From positions 1-39,036 of IMG/VR virus record IMGVR_UViG_3300046791_000259: a stretch of DNA of 39,036 nucleotides, one strand, 5' to 3'. This document shows, in pieces, positions 32,398-39,036 of the stretch (position 1 is the first letter of the stretch; each line of letters starts with the position of its first letter). The stretch is from a virus. The position numbers and the translations under genes were made by a program. The notes under the pieces are model-generated. The model searched no databases, was not told the origin of the DNA, and saw only the letters and a list, made by a program, of their open reading frames with translations.

Positions 32398-34111
32398 AGC
32401 TTCTCACTCCTGTCACTGGGTCAAATTCGCACGAACTCACAGGCTCATCTCCGTTGTCTTTAGAGACAAGGACCGCTCCACGGAAGTTCCCTGTTCGGTG
32501 AGTCGTGCAGCCCTTGCATCCGGCCTCCCAGGCCTTGAAGTAGACAGACTGAAAATCATCCCAGGAGACGTTAGTTGGCACGTTACAAGTCTTACTCACT
32601 GCCGAGTCGATGTGATAACTCACGATCGTAAGCACCTCCAAGTGATCATTCACTGAACACTTAGAGCTAATCTTCCCATGGGTGTCGAGGAAACGCACTC
32701 CATAGTCTTGAACCTCTACCTTGCGGACTCCGTTGAATTCGCGCAGAGTACGCTCTGTCTCGTATGCATAGACGGGTTCGATCCCGGAGGAGACATTGTC
32801 TGCGGCGAAGCTAATCGTTCCAGTGGGAGCGATCGAGAGCAAGTGCGAATTACGGATTCCATTCTCTGCAATTAGATCTCTCGTTTCGTCGGACAAGCTT
32901 TCTACGAACCGCGCCGATAAGTACCTTTCCTTATCGTAGAGTGGGAATGAGCCTTTCTCCGCAGCAAGTTCCGCTGAAGAGCGGTAAGTCGCGTTCTTGA
33001 GGGCTGAGAGGATGTTCGCTGTCGAGGAGACGAAAGCATTTGAACCATAAAGTGGCCCCATTGCTTCGATACAGTTAGCAAGTCCTGTAACTCCAAGGCC
33101 CATCCGCCGCTTGCTCTTCGCTTCATCTTCTTGCTCCGAGAGAGGGTATTTCGCTCGATCCACTACGTTGTCCATTGCTCGCACTACATGTGGGATGTCC
33201 TTGAAGAGTTGGACGTAGTCGAATTCCCACTGTTGGCGGAGGCCGCCTCTTCGCAAATACTTGACTAGATTCCAGGAGCCGAGGAGACAGGCTCCATATG
33301 GAGGGAGTGGCTGTTCGCCGCAGGGATTAGTCGCAGCAATAGTCTCGCAATAGTAAAGATTATTGAACTTATTAATGGAGTCGATGAAGAGGACGCCGGG
33401 CTCGCTCCAGTCGAAGGTCGAGCGCATGATCGCCTCCCACAAGGTCTTGGCTTCAACCGTGCGATAGATCTTCTTCCCCCACCGGAGATCGAAGGGGCTC
33501 CCGTGTTTGACCGCAGTCATAAATTCGTCAGTGACTGCGATGGAAAGATTGAAGGCAGTGAAGCGTTTAGAGTTCTGCTTCGCTCTAATAAATTCTTCAA
33601 TGTCAGGATGGTCAATTCGGAGCACTCCCATCTCTGCGCCACGACGATCTCCAGAGCTCGCTGTACACCGACCCACTGCATCATAAATGTCAATAAAACT
33701 GACCGCTCCAGAGGAGCGCGAGTTAAGTTTCTTAATAAGCTCGCCTCTTGGACGGAGCGTTGAGAAGTCGTAGCCAATTCCACCACCAAGTCGCATAGTT
33801 GCAGCTGCTTCGTGAGCTCTCGACATAATTGAATCGTGGCCGTCGACGTAAGAGTCTCCAATGGTACCAGAGACGAAGCAATTGTAGGGGGTTGTTCCTT
33901 TGCTTGAGCCGACACTGGTCTGTATCCTTCCGGCAGGCATGAAGCGCATAGATAAGAGGATTTCACGAAGGGCATGATAGTGCTCATCGTTGTCGGAGAG
34001 AGCAGAAGCAATTCTACTCATCGCTTCGCGAAAGCTTTCCCCCTCTCCGCGGTACTTCTCGGCATGGATTTGATCGCAAGCAGGCGTTTGAGGTCCATAA
34101 GTGATCGTCAT
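32390..34111 (-). CDS. nrdJ: Ribonucleoside reductase, class II (adenosylcobalamin dependent)
   Basis: Class II reductases use vitamin B12 coenzyme, without oxygen or a second subunit, to turn ribonucleotides into deoxyribonucleotides. Signature sequences present: YNCFVSG near residue 76, RLGGGIGYDFS, and NPCGEQPLPPYGACLLGSWN with C264, E266 and C275 in the spacing of the thiyl-radical and active-site cysteines. Also seen are IAPTGTIS, NVPTNVSWDDF and a C-terminal CKGC plus two late Cys for reduction. At 573 aa it lacks an ATP-cone, like many phage forms. Start ATG 34111 follows the polymerase N-half stop as TAAGATG; its end overlaps the 74-aa gene. Confidence 0.9.
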   Translation of the reverse strand: MTITYGPQTPACDQIHAEKYRGEGESFREAMSRIASALSDNDEHYHALREILLSMRFMPAGRIQTSVGSSKGTTPYNCFVSGTIGDSYVDGHDSIMSRAHEAAATMRLGGGIGYDFSTLRPRGELIKKLNSRSSGAVSFIDIYDAVGRCTASSGDRRGAEMGVLRIDHPDIEEFIRAKQNSKRFTAFNLSIAVTDEFMTAVKHGSPFDLRWGKKIYRTVEAKTLWEAIMRSTFDWSEPGVLFIDSINKFNNLYYCETIAATNPCGEQPLPPYGACLLGSWNLVKYLRRGGLRQQWEFDYVQLFKDIPHVVRAMDNVVDRAKYPLSEQEDEAKSKRRMGLGVTGLANCIEAMGPLYGSNAFVSSTANILSALKNATYRSSAELAAEKGSFPLYDKERYLSARFVESLSDETRDLIAENGIRNSHLLSIAPTGTISFAADNVSSGIEPVYAYETERTLREFNGVRKVEVQDYGVRFLDTHGKISSKCSVNDHLEVLTIVSYHIDSAVSKTCNVPTNVSWDDFQSVYFKAWEAGCKGCTTHRTGNFRGAVLVSKDNGDEPVSSCEFDPVTGVRSCE

Positions 34112-34112
34112 C

Positions 34113-36029
34113 TTAGTCTTCCACCTTGGGAATGTTCTGATTATTGGTTGCCTCGCCGAAAGAGTTCTCGCTCGAACTCCAGCGGAACGTTTCAGGCTGC
34201 GCTACGTTGAACTGTGGATGCATGCGTCCATCTGGTCCCTCCTTCGCTTCAAGAAATTCTCTGAACTTATTCATCGATCTCCATTCGGAGAGCGTGTCTA
34301 GCCAGTGTCCATACCAAGGGTACTTCTCCGCCAGCTCACTCAACGCTGAATCATCCGTAGTAGGCTTCTTAGTCTTCTTATGCTTCTGCTGCTCTAAGCC
34401 GAGGCGTTCATAGAGGAGGTTAGCCATAGCGATGGGTGAGGTGAAGTAGGGCTTTCCAGACACTACCTTGGAGATTTGTTCAGGTACACAGGATTCTAAC
34501 CAGGAAGCTCGGGAGGCAGTTTGCATGATCAGATCAGTCAACATCCGGTCTCGCTCTTCTCGATTGAAGTGGTAGCCTCGGAGGGTCATATCGCGGGCCA
34601 GCTCCCACTGCTCCATCATGAACTCGAACTGAGGCTCCAATTTGCGCTTCTGGATCAACTTGACTAAGAGCTGAGCAGACTCATAAGTGTGGCGTGTATC
34701 TTTGCAATTATACCGCCACATCTGTTCCGCAGACATCTCACTTGCATTCCATCCTTCGGATTCGTTCTTCCAGTAGCAATAGGAGTTGCAGTAGCATGAG
34801 GCGAGGTATTCGAGCGATTTTGGGACTCCGGGGAAGAGGAGGTGCTGCGCAACCATCGTATCGAAGTTCACGATCGCCTCGATCCCGTAGGTGCGGAAGA
34901 GCCATTGAGTGTCGTAGGTGAAGTTCTGGCCAATGATCTTGCAGTTGGGATGCTCAAGCAACGTCTTGAGACGTTCCCATAGCCAGAGCTCTTCATGTTC
35001 GAGCCAGTAGGGTATGGCATAGTTTGGGGCATTCTGTTCCCCATATGTCCGCGCCACTGACGGCCGCAAATTTGGGGAGGGGGAGTGGCCCACGGGAGCG
35101 GGCGGCGCCGAAATTTGCCTGTTCGCCGCCCCGCCGGCGGCATCCTGGGCCGAGTGGCCCGCTGTGCCCGCATATGAGAACAAAGGTATAGCCAACTCGC
35201 AAGTGGCGTCAGCAAGCCCGACCACGGTGATGTACTTCCTCCGAGGGTAGTCGGTCTCCAAGTCCACTGCGAGTGGGAGTGGACGCTGGTGGCAGATAGC
35301 GATCCAGGAGTTTAGGATGGCGGTGAGTTGGGTGAAGTCGGGCCGCCAGATGGAGTTGAGCTCGGGAGACTGCCAGGGTAGAGTGCCAGTTAAAAATCTC
35401 TTACCTCTTGATCTAAGATCATGTACGGTGATGGATCGGAAGCCCCACTCGCGAAGGATCGCAGCGGGATGGATGATGGGCAGAACCGGATACTGCCGTC
35501 CGGAAATAGGGATAGAGTAGGTTTGAGATCCACGCCAGGTGAGGATGCCAGCAGGGACTCGGAAGCCCTTCTTGGTGCTAAGCTCGGCATGATCTGTGAG
35601 TGCCCATAGAGGCCAGTTACCTGCCGCGATAAGGAGCTTAGGCTGGACATGATTAATGAGAGAGTAGAGACGATCAAGATGAGTCCGAGCAAGAGGAGAT
35701 AGGTAGAGTCCACGGTAGTTGAGAGCATCTTTCTCTACCTTCTTTTTGGGAGTTGGGAGGAGGAAGCGAGTGAATTCGTTGAACTGTGGTTGAGCGGAGA
35801 CTACATTTGTGCAGAGGAAGTGATTGCGGTCGAGTCCTGCCTCTTTCAACATGCGGTTGAATTCTTGCCCGGACTGGCCAACGAACGGTGCAGAGAGGCG
35901 AGCTTCTTCCGCGCCCCAGGCTTCGCCGACGATCATCGCTGAAGCGGTGCGCGGACCGGAGGTGCCGGAGAAGAGGGAGTGAGAGATGGAGGGAGAGATG
36001 GAGGAAGAGATGGGGTTAAGTTTTTGCAT
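34113..36029 (-). CDS. Family A DNA polymerase, N-terminal half: UDG-like domain, 3'-5' exonuclease, thumb
   Basis: Residues 30-210 form a uracil-DNA-glycosylase superfamily domain (GEAWGAEE at 35-42, PFVGQSGQEF, HPAAILRE at 187), as in the SPO1 polymerase type. The DEDDy exonuclease follows: D256-x-E258, D373 in QNFTYD, and Y440/D444. An Ala/Gly/Pro-rich insert of about 45 residues lies between the first two exonuclease motifs. The thumb runs to FRWSSSENSFGEATNNQNIP and the chain then stops after KVED, exactly before motif A. The palm is coded 2 kb away at 31387-32160. ATG at 36029 has GGAG at 6-base spacing and overlaps the methyltransferase gene by 14 bases. Likely gives proofreading and primer binding to a two-chain polymerase. 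Confidence 0.85.
   Translation of the reverse strand: MQKLNPISSSISPSISHSLFSGTSGPRTASAMIVGEAWGAEEARLSAPFVGQSGQEFNRMLKEAGLDRNHFLCTNVVSAQPQFNEFTRFLLPTPKKKVEKDALNYRGLYLSPLARTHLDRLYSLINHVQPKLLIAAGNWPLWALTDHAELSTKKGFRVPAGILTWRGSQTYSIPISGRQYPVLPIIHPAAILREWGFRSITVHDLRSRGKRFLTGTLPWQSPELNSIWRPDFTQLTAILNSWIAICHQRPLPLAVDLETDYPRRKYITVVGLADATCELAIPLFSYAGTAGHSAQDAAGGAANRQISAPPAPVGHSPSPNLRPSVARTYGEQNAPNYAIPYWLEHEELWLWERLKTLLEHPNCKIIGQNFTYDTQWLFRTYGIEAIVNFDTMVAQHLLFPGVPKSLEYLASCYCNSYCYWKNESEGWNASEMSAEQMWRYNCKDTRHTYESAQLLVKLIQKRKLEPQFEFMMEQWELARDMTLRGYHFNREERDRMLTDLIMQTASRASWLESCVPEQISKVVSGKPYFTSPIAMANLLYERLGLEQQKHKKTKKPTTDDSALSELAEKYPWYGHWLDTLSEWRSMNKFREFLEAKEGPDGRMHPQFNVAQPETFRWSSSENSFGEATNNQNIPKVED
34116..34130 (-). 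repeat. Junction repeat at the thumb side of the polymerase split
   Basis: On the - strand CCCAAGGTGGAAGAC codes PKVED, the last residues before the stop. Without one extra G it would read PKWK, close to the PKWEK that opens the palm half. The pair 34116-34130 and 32140-32154 thus looks like a short duplication around the inserted cassette. Confidence 0.5.
35041..35178 (-). other. GC-rich in-frame insert within the exonuclease domain
   Basis: About 140 bases far richer in G and C than their surroundings, with hairpin-forming segments, sit inside the polymerase N-half gene and stay in frame. They code the low-complexity stretch SYAGTAGHSAQDAAGGAANR and onward to about SVARTYGEQN. CATATG lies near both ends with partly inverted flanks (GTTCCCCATATG and the complement of CATATGAGAAC). 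The segment contains GCCTGTTCGCC (35117-35127), identical to 239-249 in the left repeat block. It may be a small mobile palindromic element taken into the coding sequence. Confidence 0.45.
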
Positions 36030-37425
36030 CTGCATCTCCAAGCTTCAAGAGGCGCGAGCAGGCCATAGCGTGGTAGGTATCGTCGAGCTCAATCCCCGTG
36101 ACGGAGAGTTGACGAGTGGCAGCAGCATCGAAGATTGAGCCTGATCCGCAGCAAGGATCTAATATTGCGTCACCGGGGCGAGAGGAGATCTGGAGTAACC
36201 AGGAGAGGAGTTCGATGGGCTTCTCTGCGGCGTGGAGCTTCTCTGCGCGAGCAGTGCGTTCGAAGTAGCGTACGTCCGGACCTCCATTGTCTACAAGAGC
36301 CTTCTGCCCCTTGACGAAGAAGAGAAGGCATTCGTAGGTGTAGGTGAAGCCATTACGTCCCCAAGGGGCATGACCAGTGGCCTTGTCCTTTTGCCAGATA
36401 ATTGGTTTACGCCAAGTTGAGAAGGCTTGCTGTTCTGCAATGGTGCGGAGAGTGAGGAAGTGTTCGATGTCGCAGAACATGAAGCCAATTCCTTGAGGCT
36501 TGAGTAAGTGGAAGCCTCTTCGGAGGATGTAGCGGCAGAGTTCGACAGCGTAGTCCTTATCGTCCTTGTAGTTGTGAGCGGTGTCTGTCTTCATCTTGTC
36601 TGCATCGATGCCGTAAGGGGGGTCGACGATTAGTGTATCGAAGGAGGCGTTGGTAAGTTTGTTCATCACTTCCCGGCAGTCGCCTTGGAGACAGGTGTGA
36701 TTAGAGGAGAAGCCTGAGACTGCGATTAGTTCCCGCTCGAATTGAACACGTTGAGTGTCGAGGATCTGGCGATAAGCGGCGTGAACATTCTTCGAGTTAG
36801 CTATTCGAGGGTCGGAGAGATGCTTGGAGACAGTCATTGCCTGGACGAGGTTCTGTCGAGCGACTTCGACTCGCTTGCGATCTTTCGCATTGGCAGCAGG
36901 TTGGGTTGCTAAGACGATTTCAAAGGCAGTATCGGCTTGAGTCTGAGTGGGGTTCTGCTTCTGCCGGAGTTCGTGGAGCTTAGTTACTGCGGCTGCGCGC
37001 TCTTGCCAGGAGAGATCGGCTCGGAGGATATTTTCATCGAACTCAGCTTCTGCAAGCTCCAGTTCGGTCATCTGTTGAATGAGAGTGAAGGGCATCATGC
37101 CCGGAGGTACGAGCTCGCCGTTGTGCCGGAATTCGAGTCCGTCTTGATGCAGTTCACACATGGAGAGGTACCTGCGTTCTCCGACTAGGAGTGTGCAGGC
37201 GCCTTCGGGAGTGAAGTGCACTACTGGGGCATGGAAGAGGCCCTTGGCTACTATGCCTTTCTTGAGTTCCTGAAGTTCAGCGGAACTCTTATTCTCTTTC
37301 CTCTGGCGATCCACAGGGATTATGACAGCGCCAATAGGTACCAGTTGTCGTGTAGTGTTCGGTGCAGTTGATTGCGCGAGAAACATCGAGGGTGGTGAGT
37401 TTAGCTCTTGTAGTGAGTCGTTCAT
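36016..37425 (-). CDS. ParB-like domain fused to DNA methyltransferase, 469 aa
   Basis: Residues 25-110 resemble a ParB/Srx nuclease-type domain (LVPIGAVIIPVDRQRKE, then TLLVGERRYLSMCELH). A central helical part leads to an amino-methyltransferase: catalytic DPPYG at 268-272 and, after it, the cofactor motif DPCCGSGS from residue 423 with GIELDD. This order (catalytic motif before cofactor motif) is the beta class that methylates adenine N6 or cytosine N4. ParB-methyltransferase fusions are common in phages and probably protect their DNA from host restriction. ATG at 37425 has GGAAG at about 9 bases; the ATG at 37434 has no usable site. The stop overlaps the polymerase N-half start. Confidence 0.85.
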   Translation of the reverse strand: MNDSLQELNSPPSMFLAQSTAPNTTRQLVPIGAVIIPVDRQRKENKSSAELQELKKGIVAKGLFHAPVVHFTPEGACTLLVGERRYLSMCELHQDGLEFRHNGELVPPGMMPFTLIQQMTELELAEAEFDENILRADLSWQERAAAVTKLHELRQKQNPTQTQADTAFEIVLATQPAANAKDRKRVEVARQNLVQAMTVSKHLSDPRIANSKNVHAAYRQILDTQRVQFERELIAVSGFSSNHTCLQGDCREVMNKLTNASFDTLIVDPPYGIDADKMKTDTAHNYKDDKDYAVELCRYILRRGFHLLKPQGIGFMFCDIEHFLTLRTIAEQQAFSTWRKPIIWQKDKATGHAPWGRNGFTYTYECLLFFVKGQKALVDNGGPDVRYFERTARAEKLHAAEKPIELLSWLLQISSRPGDAILDPCCGSGSIFDAAATRQLSVTGIELDDTYHAMACSRLLKLGDADAKT

Positions 37426-37525
37426 CGGAAGCATCTTCCAGGAAATAGAGGGTAGAGGCAAAGCCGAAGAGCATCGCAGCGAGGATTGAACCTCCAAGTG
37501 CGAAGTGTGGTGCTCTTGTGACCAT
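37289..37525 (-). CDS. Possible small membrane protein, 78 aa
   Basis: ATG at 37525 follows GGGGGA by 8 bases and a stable hairpin. The product has one probable transmembrane segment near residues 8-27 (FALGGSILAAMLFGFASTLY), a charged linker and a Cys-containing end (CTEHYTTTGTYWRCHNPCGS). Its last 137 bases overlap the start of the methyltransferase in another frame, which is more overlap than elsewhere in this genome. It may be a real small early membrane protein or a chance frame in the methyltransferase leader. Confidence 0.4.
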   Translation of the reverse strand: MVTRAPHFALGGSILAAMLFGFASTLYFLEDASDERLTTRAKLTTLDVSRAINCTEHYTTTGTYWRCHNPCGSPEERE

Positions 37526-37544
37526 ATGGCGTTCCCCCAAAGAG

Positions 37545-37564
37545 GGGAGAGCCGAAGCTCTCCC
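37545..37564 (-). promoter_or_regulatory. Stable UUCG-type hairpin between replication genes
   Basis: On the - strand an 8-bp perfect stem, GGGAGAGC with GCTCTCCC, closes a TTCG loop with a C-G closing pair, the extra-stable tetraloop form. It lies 13 bases after the stop of the 162-aa gene and about 20 bases before the ATG at 37525. No T tract follows (CTCTTTGGGG), so it more likely stabilises or separates messages than terminates them. Confidence 0.55.
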
Positions 37565-37577
37565 AGTTAGCGTCAAG

Positions 37578-38066
37578 TTAGGCTTGGGGTCGGCCTACAG
37601 CCTTGACGCGATTGTAGATGGTCTTCGGATCGTCCTTGTCCGGGTCTTGGACTATGACGAGGGAGATAGGGCCGGCGCCGCGGAGCATCCCGAGGTTCCA
37701 GGCTTGCCCAGCGATATTCTGTCCGCAAGCGTCCCTGATTCGATTGATTTGGACATTCTTGCCGGTGGAGAAGTCGAGCTGGCTTGTCCCTTCGATCAGG
37801 TCACAGAAGTAGCCCTGAGTTGTTTTCGGTGGCCGGCCGATCTGTGCCTCCAAGAGGTTGCCATCGTCGATGATGGCGTAGGTGACGTCGACAGAGAGGC
37901 CCGACTTGCCGGTCTTCTCACTCTTCCAGGGGCGAGGCTTGATTGCTTCAATCGTGGCGAGGTAATCGCCGCGAGGAAGAGGGATGACTTTGGTGGAGCC
38001 TTCTTGATCAGTGGTCTGCGACATGAAGGCTTCTTCGTCGAACGGGCCGTGATCGAGATCGTTCAT
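37578..38066 (-). CDS. Possible ssDNA-binding protein, 162 aa
   Basis: Not firmly recognised. After an acidic start the chain has LPRGDYLATIEAIKPRPWKS, GKSGLSVDVTYAIIDDGNLL, GYFCDLIEGTSQLDF and LVIVQDPDKDDPKTIYNRVK. The order of beta strands with a GDYxAxIE start resembles small OB-fold or DUF669-like phage DNA-binding proteins found beside Sak4-type ATPases. AAGGA precedes the ATG at 38066 by about 9 bases. It lies between the ATPase and the methyltransferase, a typical place for an SSB. The assignment is from gene order and strand pattern, not a clear motif. Confidence 0.55.
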   Translation of the reverse strand: MNDLDHGPFDEEAFMSQTTDQEGSTKVIPLPRGDYLATIEAIKPRPWKSEKTGKSGLSVDVTYAIIDDGNLLEAQIGRPPKTTQGYFCDLIEGTSQLDFSTGKNVQINRIRDACGQNIAGQAWNLGMLRGAGPISLVIVQDPDKDDPKTIYNRVKAVGRPQA

Positions 38067-38101
38067 AGTCTTGGTCCTTGATTAAGGGCGTTAGCCCAAG
38101 G

Positions 38102-38998
38102 TTAAGCGGCAGGTGCCGCAGTGGGTGCGCCGATCAATTTTAGACGTGCTCTGTATGCCGCCACGATCGGCGCGAAGTCTGGCGGCAATTTCGGTGCGAG
38201 AGGGAGGGCACGGTGTTTGAGGTCGACGTCGTTGTGCATTGTGGACCAGAAGTATTCCTTCCCTTCGCGGTAGGTGTAGACGACTTCAGAGAACTCTCGA
38301 GGGATCTTTGGCGCGAGCTTTGATCCGAGGGTAGAGACCATAAGTTTGGTACCACGAGTCGCCTCGTCGGTCTCGCGCTCTACATGTGCAGTCATGACGT
38401 AGATGCACTTGAAGTTCGAGCAGCAAGCTGCGTTGAATTGTTGCAACATGTTCATTGCTGTGCCCCACTCGCCGCGGTGTGCAGTGACTTTGGTCCCGAC
38501 GGTAATGTCCCACGCCATGGTAGAGGCGCCAGAGAAAGAGTCTAAAGCGAATGCCCGATCGGGTCCGAAGTTCATGACTGGCCCGTAGGACTGGCCTGTA
38601 CGGTCGCAGCGGAAGTCTCGGATGCCGGCGAGGAGGTTGAACCATTGCGCTTTCTCTCTGCCGCCCGTTGGGCGCATGTTGGAGAGCTGTTCGTGATCCA
38701 TGATGGCAACTTTGGCTGCCATATCTGCGAGCATATCGAAGCCAGGGCGAGCGGGAGGTATGACCATCCAGTGGAGTTTGTCGATTGGGAGTTTGAGTCT
38801 AGTGCAGGCATCGATGAGGGAGTCGACTCCGGTGGGTTCGGTGACGATGACGAACACCTCGAGGCCAGATTTGAGTAGGGTGACGATAGCGGTGGTCTTA
38901 CCGGAGCCAGGGGGACCGAGGAGGATGATTGAAGGGGCGCGTAGTGGGATTCCGCCGTGGGTGGGGACGTTGGGACCAGAGGAGATGACTCCAGCCAC
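38102..38998 (-). CDS. Sak4/RecA-like ATPase, phage recombination or replication protein
   Basis: A RecA-fold ATPase with P-loop GPPGSGKTT at 28-36, a following FVIVTEPTG strand, a Walker B-like DRAFALDSFSG, and a later KCIYVMTAHVERET with a conserved Thr/His. These mark phage AAA/Sak4-type proteins that anneal or load DNA with SSB. GTG at 38998 is the first start inside the window, but the frame stays open to the right edge (TTPTSPLNPPVK upstream) and has no ribosome-binding site at the GTG. If the ends join, the frame continues across position 1 to ATG at 16, giving an N-terminus MPYSPSTTPTSPLNPPVK. The gene is therefore probably cut by the window edge. Confidence 0.75.
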   Translation of the reverse strand: MAGVISSGPNVPTHGGIPLRAPSIILLGPPGSGKTTAIVTLLKSGLEVFVIVTEPTGVDSLIDACTRLKLPIDKLHWMVIPPARPGFDMLADMAAKVAIMDHEQLSNMRPTGGREKAQWFNLLAGIRDFRCDRTGQSYGPVMNFGPDRAFALDSFSGASTMAWDITVGTKVTAHRGEWGTAMNMLQQFNAACCSNFKCIYVMTAHVERETDEATRGTKLMVSTLGSKLAPKIPREFSEVVYTYREGKEYFWSTMHNDVDLKHRALPLAPKLPPDFAPIVAAYRARLKLIGAPTAAPAA

Positions 38999-39036
38999 CT
39001 TAACAGGGGGGTTGAGAGGGGAAGTGGGCGTAGTGG

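Noticed and set aside
32140-34130. Split intein or intron as the cause of the polymerase interruption
   Set aside because: No intein ends flank the break, the halves have own stop, start and ribosome-binding site, and the cassette is almost all coding with no space for an intron core.
32140-34130. Assembly error as the cause of the polymerase interruption
   Set aside because: Not excluded, but the junctions are tight start-stop overlaps with ribosome-binding sites in place, as expected of an evolved operon. Raw reads would settle it.
1-39036. CRISPR array, tRNA, rRNA, integrase, repressor or phage RNA polymerase
   Set aside because: Looked for on both strands; no regular repeat-spacer series, no cloverleaf and no matching protein was seen.

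Overview
The window looks like a nearly complete, possibly complete and circular, genome of a lytic short-tailed (podovirus-type) bacteriophage, or an environmental virus assembled from a metagenome. The basis is a full head, neck, tail and ejection gene set on the + strand, a compact replication and nucleotide-metabolism cluster on the - strand, start-stop overlaps at most gene junctions, and the absence of any integrase, repressor, tRNA, ribosomal or phage RNA polymerase gene that I can recognise. The host cannot be named. A nested lipoprotein frame and a small membrane coiled-coil protein (spanin-like) suggest a Gram-negative host. There is no terminal direct repeat. The frame of the last - strand gene runs open to the right edge and, if the ends are joined, continues to an ATG at position 16.

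Layout. 1-700 is a non-coding, GC-rich block full of repeats: an imperfect inverted repeat, hairpins, an AT-rich palindrome and a promoter-like sequence. 701-1321 (-) is an orphan early gene with its own promoter-like sequence and an intrinsic terminator. 1322-1819 is a non-coding divergent control region. 1820-4318 (+) is a lysis and packaging-entry block: holin-like protein, small terminase, a nuclease-like protein, i-spanin-like protein, a GH108-type endolysin and a lipoprotein frame nested inside it. 4315-10741 holds large terminase, portal, scaffold-like protein and an SU10/DUF5309-type major capsid protein. 10766-15099 is a run of small structural or accessory genes, including a polyglycine adhesin-like protein and a cupin. 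15096-18935 holds a neck adaptor, a tail fibre and a tail nozzle-like protein. 18935-29865 holds a short fibre-like protein, a GNAT-like virion protein, three ejection-type proteins and a 2640-residue polyvalent ejection protein.

The - strand cluster converges on the + strand genes at about 29.9 kb. In transcription order it encodes a Sak4/RecA-like ATPase, a possible ssDNA-binding protein, a ParB-methyltransferase fusion, the N-terminal half of a family A DNA polymerase (uracil-DNA-glycosylase domain, 3'-5' exonuclease, thumb), a class II (B12-dependent) ribonucleotide reductase, a 74-residue protein, the palm/fingers half of the same polymerase, a zinc-binding protein and a DUF3987-type helicase/primase-like ATPase. 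The most striking feature is this polymerase: it is cut between the conserved QNIP block and motif A, and a ribonucleotide reductase cassette sits in the gap.

A second notable system is a dispersed family of short hairpins (11-bp arms, 8-nt loops) found in the left non-coding block, after the capsid genes and at the convergent operon junction. How the genes would work together: the left control region would drive the - strand replication genes, the ATPase, polymerase, RNR and helicase would replicate the DNA, and the + strand operon would build, fill and release virions. This order of events is inference from gene content and direction.
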